64,000 nucleotides of DNA, from contig CAMFGZ010000018.1 in the NCBI GenBank assembly GCA_945952105.1, forward strand, positions 1 through 64,000, written 5' to 3'. The translations under genes and the position numbers were made by a program. The stretch comes from an uncultured Rhodospirillaceae bacterium. GTDB lineage: Bacteria; Pseudomonadota; Alphaproteobacteria; Reyranellales; Reyranellaceae. Every line of letters starts with the position of its first letter. Positions within the stretch are counted from its first letter, which is position 1. The notes beneath the pieces were generated by a model that ran no database searches, had not been told where the DNA came from, and saw only the letters and a list, made by a program, of their open reading frames with translations. Shown here piece after piece: positions 57,677 to 64,000 of this stretch.

Positions 57677-60600
57677 GTGGCCATCGCTGATTTCATCCAT
57701 CTGAAGGTTCGTTCCGCCTATTCGCTCACCGAAGGCGCGAACAAGATCGACAAGATCGTCTCTCTCGCAAAGGACGAGAGCATGCCGGCGGTCGGCGTGA
57801 CCGACCGGAACAACCTCTTCGGCGCACTGGAATTCTCGCAATACGCCTCGAAGGCCGGCGTCCAGCCGATCGTCGGCGTCGATCTCGGAATCCGGCGCGA
57901 GGAGGAGGGCGGCGTCGCCACGGCGAGCAAGCTGCCGACGGTCGACTGGCTGACCCTGCTGGTCCAGAGCGAGGAGGGCTACGGCAACCTGATGCGGCTG
58001 GTGAGCCGCGCCCATCTCGAATTCAAGGTCGGCTCCGTGGCGGCCCTGGCGATGTCGGAACTGGATGGCTCGACCGAAGGGTTGATTGCCCTGACGGGCT
58101 GCGCAGGCAGCGCCGTCGGCCGGCTGCTCGCGGCCGGGCAGACGCCCGCCGCGGGGCACATGCTCGACCGGCTGCAGAAGCTCTTCGACGGCCGGCTCTA
58201 TCTCGAGCTGCAACGCCATGGCGAGGATACCGAGCGCCGCATTGAGGGGCCGCTCATCGAGCTCGCTTACGAGCGCGACCTGCCGCTGGTCGCGACCAAC
58301 GACGTCCACTTCCCGAAGAAGTCGATGTACGAGGCGCACGACGTGCTGCTCTGCATCGAGCAGGGCGCGCATATCGACGATCCCAACCGCCGCCGCCTGA
58401 CGTCGGAGCACTATTTCAAGTCGGCGGCGGAGATGCGGGCGCTGTTCGCCGACATTCCCGAAGCCTGCGACAACACGCTGGTGATTGCCCGGCGCTGCGC
58501 CTACATGCCGGCGCCTCGCAAGCCGATCTTGCCGCGCTACACCAAGCTCGAAGGCCGGACCGAGGGCGAGGCGTTGCGCGATCTCGCGCGAAGCGGTCTC
58601 GACGAGTTGAAGGCGCTCGGCCGGTTGGCGGAGCACATCAGCTTCGAGAAGTACGGCGAACGGCTGACCTACGAACTCGACATGATCGAGAAGATGGGGT
58701 TCGCCGGCTACTTCCTGATCGTGGCCGACTTCATTCAGTGGGCCAAGGACAACGACGTGCCGGTCGGCCCGGGCCGCGGCTCTGGCGCGGGTTCGCTGGT
58801 CGCCTGGTCGCTCAAGATCACCGACCTCGATCCGCTGCGTTGGGGGCTGCTGTTCGAGCGCTTCCTCAATCCCGAGCGTGTGTCGATGCCCGACTTCGAC
58901 ATCGACTTCTGCCAGGACAAGCGCGACCGCGTGATCCGGTACGTGCGCGACGAATACGGGCACGATCGCGTCGCCGCCATCATTACCTTCGGCAAGCTGC
59001 AGGCCCGCGCTGTGCTGCGCGACGTCGGGCGCGTGCTGGGCATGCCCTACGGCCAGGTCGACCGGATCTGCAAGCTGGTGCCGAACAACCCGGCCAATCC
59101 GGTGACGCTTGCGAAGGCTCTGGAGACGGAGGAACTGCTCAAGGAGCAGTACAACGCCGACGAGGAGATCAAGCGCCTGATCGACCTCGCGCTGCAGCTC
59201 GAGGGTCTGTTCCGCAACGCCTCGACGCACGCCGCCGGCGTCGTGATCGGCGACCGGCCGCTCGACCAGCTCGTGCCGCTGTTCCGCGATACCGACAACC
59301 AGGATTCCCTGCCGGCCACCCAGTTCAACATGAAATGGGTCGAGACGGCGGGGCTGGTGAAGTTCGACTTCCTCGGCCTCAAGACGCTGACCGTGATCGA
59401 GAAGGCCTGGGACCTGATCGGGCGCGATCAGATCGACATTCCCCGGCTGCCGCTCGACAACCGCAAGACCTTCGAGTTGCTCTGCCGGGGTGACGGATCG
59501 GGCGTGTTCCAGCTGGAAGGCAACGGCATGCGCGACGTGCTGCGCCGGATGAAGCCCGACCGCTTCGAGGACATCATCGCCGTCGTGGCGCTCTATCGGC
59601 CGGGCCCGATGGAAAACATTCCGAGCTACATCAAGCGCAAGCATGGCGAGGAGGAGCCGGACTACCTGCATCCGCTGCTGGAAGGGATCCTGAAGGAGAC
59701 CTACGGCATCATGATCTATCAGGAGCAGGTCATGCAGATCGCGCAGGTGCTGAGCGGCTATACGCTCGGCGGCGCCGACCTGCTTCGCCGCGCCATGGGC
59801 AAGAAGATCAAGGCCGAGATGGACGCCCAGCGGGCCAGCTTCGTCGAAGGCGCCGAGAAGAACGGAGTCGAAAAGGAGAGGGCCTCCTCGATCTTCGACC
59901 AGGTCGACAAGTTCGCGGGCTACGGCTTCAACAAGTCCCATGCCGCAGCCTATGCGCTGGTCTGCTACCAGACCGCTTATCTCAAGGCGAACCATCCGGT
60001 CGAGTTCTTCGCGGCCACGATGACCCTCGACATGGGCAACGTGGAAAAGCTCAACGGCTACCGCCGCGACCTAGACAAGCTCGGGGTCGAACTGCTGCCG
60101 CCGGACGTCAACAAGTCCTCGGCGGAGTTCACCGTCGAGAAGACCGAAGACGGCAAGAAGGCGATCCGCTACGCGCTCGCGGCCATCAAGGGCGTGGGCC
60201 GCGACGCGATGGTCCGCCTGACCGAGGAGCGCCTGGAGAAGGGGCCGTTCAAGGACCTGTTCGACTTCGCTGAGCGGCTTGACCAGCGCGTGATCAACAA
60301 GCGGCTTCTGGAAAGCCTGGTGAAGGCGGGCGGCTTCGACACGCTGAACAAGAACCGCGCCCAGACCTTTGCTGCCGTCGAGGCGCTGACGCGTCATTCC
60401 CAGGCGACGCATGAGTCGCGCGGCAGCAACCAGAACAACCTGTTCGGCGACGACACCGCCCAGCGCCGTCCGCAACTGCCCAAGGTGCCGGACTGGGCGC
60501 CGATGGAGCGGCTGCAGAACGAGTTCGCAGCCATCGGCTTCTATCTCTCGTCGCACCCGCTGGCTTCATACGAGCGCAGCCTGCAGCGGCTCGGGGTCTG

Positions 60601-61123
60601 CCGCGCGGCCGATCTCCCGGCGCTGCTGGCGCGTGGCACGCCCGGCCGCATCAAGCTCGCCGGCACCGTCATCGACCGCATGGAGCGCACGTCCGCCAAG
60701 GGCAATCGCTTCGCCTTCCTGCAATGCTCCGACCAGTCCGGCGCATTCGAGTGCGTGATGTTCAGCGAGCTTCTCAGTTCCAAGCGGAACCTCCTCGAGG
60801 CCGGGCAGGCCATCCTGATCTCGGTCGACGGCCGGCTCGATGGCGAGCAGGTGAAGCTCACGGCGCAGTCGGTCGAGAAGCTCGAGGATGCGGTCGCTAA
60901 CTCCGCGGCCGGCCTGCGCATCGTGATCACCGATCCCGTCGCGCTCGAGGCGCTGCGCAAGGCGCTCGAGGGCAAGCGCGGGCGCGGGCGGGTCACCCTC
61001 GTCGTGCCGATGAACGAGGAGACCGATGCGGAGGTCACTTTGCCGGGCACCTATTCGATCGCCGGCGGCCTGCGCGACACGATCGGCAGCCTGCCGGGTG
61101 TCTCGCAGGTGGAGGAGATTTGA
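57677..61123 (+). CDS. dnaE: DNA polymerase III alpha subunit
   Basis: 1148 residues, replicative polymerase. The PHP domain starts HLKVRSAYSLTEGANKIDKI. The palm aspartates are D406 and D408 (MPDFDIDF) and D564 (KFDFLGLKTL). Helix-hairpin-helix and OB-fold (GTVIDRMERTSAKGNRFAFL) regions follow. The start is GTG at 57677, where the family sequence begins. The stop overlaps the TTG of the next gene. Confidence 0.97.
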   Translation: MAIADFIHLKVRSAYSLTEGANKIDKIVSLAKDESMPAVGVTDRNNLFGALEFSQYASKAGVQPIVGVDLGIRREEEGGVATASKLPTVDWLTLLVQSEEGYGNLMRLVSRAHLEFKVGSVAALAMSELDGSTEGLIALTGCAGSAVGRLLAAGQTPAAGHMLDRLQKLFDGRLYLELQRHGEDTERRIEGPLIELAYERDLPLVATNDVHFPKKSMYEAHDVLLCIEQGAHIDDPNRRRLTSEHYFKSAAEMRALFADIPEACDNTLVIARRCAYMPAPRKPILPRYTKLEGRTEGEALRDLARSGLDELKALGRLAEHISFEKYGERLTYELDMIEKMGFAGYFLIVADFIQWAKDNDVPVGPGRGSGAGSLVAWSLKITDLDPLRWGLLFERFLNPERVSMPDFDIDFCQDKRDRVIRYVRDEYGHDRVAAIITFGKLQARAVLRDVGRVLGMPYGQVDRICKLVPNNPANPVTLAKALETEELLKEQYNADEEIKRLIDLALQLEGLFRNASTHAAGVVIGDRPLDQLVPLFRDTDNQDSLPATQFNMKWVETAGLVKFDFLGLKTLTVIEKAWDLIGRDQIDIPRLPLDNRKTFELLCRGDGSGVFQLEGNGMRDVLRRMKPDRFEDIIAVVALYRPGPMENIPSYIKRKHGEEEPDYLHPLLEGILKETYGIMIYQEQVMQIAQVLSGYTLGGADLLRRAMGKKIKAEMDAQRASFVEGAEKNGVEKERASSIFDQVDKFAGYGFNKSHAAAYALVCYQTAYLKANHPVEFFAATMTLDMGNVEKLNGYRRDLDKLGVELLPPDVNKSSAEFTVEKTEDGKKAIRYALAAIKGVGRDAMVRLTEERLEKGPFKDLFDFAERLDQRVINKRLLESLVKAGGFDTLNKNRAQTFAAVEALTRHSQATHESRGSNQNNLFGDDTAQRRPQLPKVPDWAPMERLQNEFAAIGFYLSSHPLASYERSLQRLGVCRAADLPALLARGTPGRIKLAGTVIDRMERTSAKGNRFAFLQCSDQSGAFECVMFSELLSSKRNLLEAGQAILISVDGRLDGEQVKLTAQSVEKLEDAVANSAAGLRIVITDPVALEALRKALEGKRGRGRVTLVVPMNEETDAEVTLPGTYSIAGGLRDTIGSLPGVSQVEEI

Positions 61124-62139
61124 GCCGGCAGCCCGGCCTCTTCGAAACCGAAGCCGCAGCGCCGCCCAGGCGCCGGGCGGCTGGAGCCGGCGAGGTCCGC
61201 CCGGCGCGGGAGTCGCCCCTGCTCGAAGCGCCGCTGCTGCCGGTCGATATCCGGCTCGGGACGTCGTCGTGGTTCTTCCCAGGGTGGCGCGGTCTCGTCT
61301 ACGACGGTGTCCACCCGCAGGTGACGCTGAGCCGCAAGGGGCTTGCGGCCTATGCCGAAATCCCGTTGCTGCGCACGGTCAGCCTCGACAGGACATTCTA
61401 CGCGCCGATCTCGACGGCCGACTATGCGCGTTACGCCGGCCAGGTGCCGGAGCATTTCAACTTCGTCGTGAAGGCGCCAGCCATCGTCTGCGATGCCGTG
61501 ATGCGCGACGAGGAGGGGCGGGGGAAAGTGCCCAATTCGCACTTCCTCGATGCCGCCGTGGCCACCCGGGAATTCGTCGTGCCCTGCCTGGAGGGGTTGA
61601 AGGCCAAGGCCGGCCCCCTGGTCTTCCAGGTCTCGCCCTTGCCTCGCAGCCTGGTCGAGGACTCCTCGCTCTTGATCGAGCGGCTGGAAGCCTTCTTCGC
61701 GACCCTGCCGCAAGAGCTGGGTGGCCAGAGGCCGATTTATGCGCTGGAACTGCGCAATCCCGAGCTGCTGACGCCGCGCCTGATGCGGATGCTGTCCCGC
61801 GCCGGGGTCCGCTATTGCGTGGGGCTGCATGACCGCATGCCCGAAGTCGAGCGGCAGGAAGCCGCCCTGAAGGCGCTGGACGGCGCCGAACCAGGTCCGC
61901 TGGTGGTCCGCTGGAACCTGCACCGGGGCTTTCTCTATCAGGCCGCCAAGCAGCGCTACGAGCCGTTCGACAAGCTGGTCGACGAGGATGGAGAGACCCG
62001 CCGGATCCTGGCCCGGATGGCTGCCACGGCCTTCAAGGCCGGCCGGAAGGTCTGGATAACGGCGAACAACAAGGCGGAGGGAAGTGCGCCGCTTTCGCTG
62101 CTCGAACTGGCGCGGGAGATCGCCAAATTGCTCGGCTAA
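61120..62139 (+). CDS. DUF72 (YecE-like) family protein
   Basis: 339 residues, TIM-barrel family without a settled activity. Marks: IRLGTSSWFFPGWRGLVY, LDRTFYAPISTADYARYAGQVPE (shown in part: DRTFYAPIS), FNFVVKAP and VWITANNKAEGSAPLSLLEL. The first 40 residues are a Pro/Ala/Arg-rich extension. TTG start at 61120 with GGAGGA upstream, overlapping the dnaE TGA; this start could be refined. Confidence 0.85.
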   Translation: MSRQPGLFETEAAAPPRRRAAGAGEVRPARESPLLEAPLLPVDIRLGTSSWFFPGWRGLVYDGVHPQVTLSRKGLAAYAEIPLLRTVSLDRTFYAPISTADYARYAGQVPEHFNFVVKAPAIVCDAVMRDEEGRGKVPNSHFLDAAVATREFVVPCLEGLKAKAGPLVFQVSPLPRSLVEDSSLLIERLEAFFATLPQELGGQRPIYALELRNPELLTPRLMRMLSRAGVRYCVGLHDRMPEVERQEAALKALDGAEPGPLVVRWNLHRGFLYQAAKQRYEPFDKLVDEDGETRRILARMAATAFKAGRKVWITANNKAEGSAPLSLLELAREIAKLLG

Positions 62140-62159
62140 GGCGTTGATATCGTTGGCGC

Positions 62160-62188
62160 TTGCAATTCCGGGCTCGAACCACTAGAAA
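62160..62188 (+). promoter_or_regulatory. Probable promoter of rpsB-tsf
   Basis: TTGCAA (62160-62165) and TAGAAA (62183-62188), 17-base spacer. The predicted leader of about 105 bases contains a stable hairpin GTTCCC-N5-GGGAAC (62249-62265) just upstream of the ribosome site. Confidence 0.5.
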
Positions 62189-62302
62189 CGCGCCACTTCG
62201 CACGCGGGTTTGCGGTCGACGGGGAGACATCCCGGCGCTCGCTCCGGTGTTCCCATTCCGGGAACGACGCCCGCGGAGGTTCAACCGGAAAAGGAGAACG
62301 GC

Positions 62303-63088
62303 ATGACCATGCCGACATTCACGATGCGCCAGCTGCTGGAAGCCGGCGTCCACTTCGGCCATCACACGCGCCGCTGGAACCCCAAGATGAAGCCGTACCT
62401 GTTCGGGGTGCGCAACGGGGTCCATATCATCGATCTCACCAAGACCGTGCCGCTGCTCGAGCAGGCGCTGCGCCAGGTTCGTGACGTCGTCGCCAGTGGC
62501 GGCCGCGTCCTGTTCGTCGGCACCAAGCCGGCGGCCGCCGACCGCGTGGCCGACGCCGCCAAGCGCTGCGGCCAGTACTACGTGAATCACCGCTGGCTGG
62601 GCGGCATGATCACGAACTGGAACACGATCTCGGCGTCGATCAAGCGCCTGCGCGAGCTCGACGAGCGCCTGAAGGGCGACGTCGTCGGCCTCACCAAGAA
62701 GGAACAGCTCGACCTGACGCGCGAGCGCGACAAGCTCGAGCGGTCGCTGGGCGGCATCAAGGAAATGGGCGGCACGCCCGACCTGCTGTTCATCATCGAC
62801 ACCAACAAGGAGGCCATCGCCGTCCTGGAAGCCCGCAAGCGCGGCATTCCGATCGTCGCCGTGGTCGACAGCAACTCCGATCCGGACGGCATCGATTTCC
62901 CGATCCCGGGCAACGACGACGCGATCCGCGCCGTGTCGCTCTATTGCGACCTGCTGGCGGGTTCGGTGCTCGATGGCATCCGCGCCGAGATCGCCGCCAC
63001 CGGCGGTGACATCGGCGAGCTGAGCGAACAGCCCGCGGAGGAAGTTCCCGCGGCCGAGGCCCAGGCCGAGGCGGCACCGGCCGAGTAG
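62303..63088 (+). CDS. rpsB: 30S ribosomal protein S2
   Basis: 261 residues. [22 protein letters not shown] is the classical start, with [10 protein letters not shown] and FVGTKPAA following; the tail is acidic and Ala-rich, common in alphaproteobacteria. AAGGAGA precedes the ATG; an in-frame ATG at 62210 would run over the leader hairpin. Confidence 0.97.
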   Translation: MTMPTFTMRQLLEAGVHFGHHTRRWNPKMKPYLFGVRNGVHIIDLTKTVPLLEQALRQVRDVVASGGRVLFVGTKPAAADRVADAAKRCGQYYVNHRWLGGMITNWNTISASIKRLRELDERLKGDVVGLTKKEQLDLTRERDKLERSLGGIKEMGGTPDLLFIIDTNKEAIAVLEARKRGIPIVAVVDSNSDPDGIDFPIPGNDDAIRAVSLYCDLLAGSVLDGIRAEIAATGGDIGELSEQPAEEVPAAEAQAEAAPAE

Positions 63089-63116
63089 TCCGGCCCCTCA
63101 TTCAAGAGAACAGACG

Positions 63117-63145
63117 GGGCCGGTCGGAAGACCGGCCCTTGTTGT
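63117..63145 (+). terminator. Attenuator between rpsB and tsf
   Basis: 9-bp stem GGGCCGGTC/GACCGGCCC with GGAA tetraloop, followed by TTGTTGT. The imperfect T-run suggests partial termination, which would lower tsf relative to rpsB. Confidence 0.6.
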
Positions 63146-63162
63146 ACCAAACGGAGCAAAAC

Positions 63163-64000
63163 ATGGCTGAGATCACTGCATCGCTCGTCAAGGAACTGCG
63201 CGAGAAGACCGGCGCGGGCATGATGGATTGCAAGAAGGCGCTGGGTGAAGTCGCCGGCGACATCGAGAAGGCGATCGACTGGCTGCGCACCAAGGGACTG
63301 TCGGCGGCCTCGAAGAAGGCCGGCCGCGTCGCTGCCGAGGGTCTCGTGGGCGTCGCCGCCGACGGTACCCGGGGTGCCGTCATCGAGGTCAATGCCGAAA
63401 CAGATTTCGTCGGCCGCAACGACCAGTTCCAGAAGTTCGTCGCCGCGGCGACCAAGCTCGCGCTCGACAATGGCGGCGACCTCGCCAAGGTCGCGGCCGC
63501 GCCGTTCCCCGGCACGGGACGTGACGTCCAGGGCGAGCTCACGAACCTGATCGCCACGATCGGCGAGAACATGAGCCTGCGCCGCGCCGCATCGCTGTCG
63601 GTGTCCGACGGCGTGGTCGTGGCCTACACCCACAACGCGGTCGCGCCGGATCTCGGCAAGATCGGCGTGCTGGTGGCGCTCGAGTCGACCGGCGACAAGG
63701 CCGCGCTCGCCGGCTTGGCCAAGCAGCTCGCCATGCACGTCGCCGCGACCAACCCGCAGTCGCTGACGGTCGCCGAGCTGGATCAGGCCGCCATCGAGCG
63801 CGAGCGCGCGGTGCTGGCCGAAAAGGCCGGCCAGCAGGGCAAGACCGCGGAGATCGTGGCCAAGATGGTCGAGGGCGGCCTGCGCAAGTTCCACCAGGAA
63901 GTCGTGCTGCTGGAGCAGGCCTTCGTGATGGACGGCAAGACCAAGGTCTCGAAGGTCGTCGAGGACGCCGGAAAGACGGCCGGCGCGCCGGTCCGCCTCG
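63163..64000 (+). CDS. tsf: Elongation factor Ts, 3' truncated by window edge
   Basis: 279 residues visible, open to the window end. Guanine-nucleotide exchange factor for EF-Tu. The N-terminal [18 protein letters not shown] and the core [14 protein letters not shown] and MHVAATNP are classical. Cotranscribed with rpsB through the attenuator. Confidence 0.97.
   Translation, partial: MAEITASLVKELREKTGAGMMDCKKALGEVAGDIEKAIDWLRTKGLSAASKKAGRVAAEGLVGVAADGTRGAVIEVNAETDFVGRNDQFQKFVAAATKLALDNGGDLAKVAAAPFPGTGRDVQGELTNLIATIGENMSLRRAASLSVSDGVVVAYTHNAVAPDLGKIGVLVALESTGDKAALAGLAKQLAMHVAATNPQSLTVAELDQAAIERERAVLAEKAGQQGKTAEIVAKMVEGGLRKFHQEVVLLEQAFVMDGKTKVSKVVEDAGKTAGAPVRL

Noticed and set aside
57620..59995. 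791-codon minus-strand frame opposite dnaE
   Set aside because: Antisense shadow of the polymerase gene.

Overview
The window is a high-GC chromosomal segment of an alphaproteobacterium. The strongest evidence is its housekeeping layout: tig-clpP-clpX-lon-hupB, then the 14-gene nuoA-N operon running into birA-coaX-rnj-mce-DUF1467-proS-lol-dnaE, then rpsB-tsf. The bacterial signs are Shine-Dalgarno starts, sigma-54 and sigma-70 type promoters, and many start/stop overlaps. A solitary Bug-type solute receptor, CaiB transferase and TauD-like enzyme fit the Rhizobiales/Rhodospirillales side of the class (a Reyranella-like organism is a guess only). The tRNA-His keeps G-1:C73, which argues against the alphaproteobacterial clade that lost this feature.

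Region 1 (1-5.6 kb) is mainly nitrite assimilation. After the 3' end of a tartrate/D-malate dehydrogenase gene and a DUF4202 gene on the minus strand comes nirBD. Its upstream region has a near-consensus sigma-54 promoter. The predicted transcript begins with two hairpins, each with a six-base loop carrying A at position 1 and G at position 4, followed by an intrinsic terminator. This is the arrangement expected for ANTAR (NasR/NasT) antitermination. A Bug receptor follows.

Region 2 (5.6-19.4 kb) is accessory. It holds a small secreted Pro/Gly-rich protein, a PhoD-like phosphatase, a membrane protein, a TauD-type dioxygenase and an SGNH hydrolase. The most unusual locus lies at 9.6-17.2 kb: a tightly coupled operon of carrier protein, acyl-CoA-dehydrogenase-like flavoprotein, amino acid:[carrier protein] ligase (a seryl-tRNA-synthetase-like enzyme), DUF1839 protein and GH2 glycosidase-like protein. 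A divergent fused double alpha/beta hydrolase with no catalytic serine in either domain faces it. The end product is not known to me. A CaiB transferase/hotdog dehydratase pair follows.

Region 3 (19.4-24.8 kb) is nitrogen control (glnB-glnA with its own sigma-54 promoter), a class I/II aminotransferase, and three tandem TetR-like paralogues. The first TetR gene is broken by a clean 7-bp tandem duplication. tRNA-His and nnr follow.

Region 4 (26.4-64 kb) is core machinery: tRNA-Leu, trigger factor, ClpP, ClpX, Lon, HU, tRNA-Val, tRNA-Asp, complex I, BirA, CoaX, RNase J, methylmalonyl-CoA epimerase, a purine permease, ProS, two tandem LolC/E permeases with LolD, DnaE, a DUF72 protein, RpsB and the 5' part of Tsf. 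Between DUF1467 and the purine permease lies a 200-nt region with competing complementary segments and a bidirectional terminator, a candidate structured RNA on the minus strand. No insertion sequences, prophage genes or CRISPR arrays were seen.
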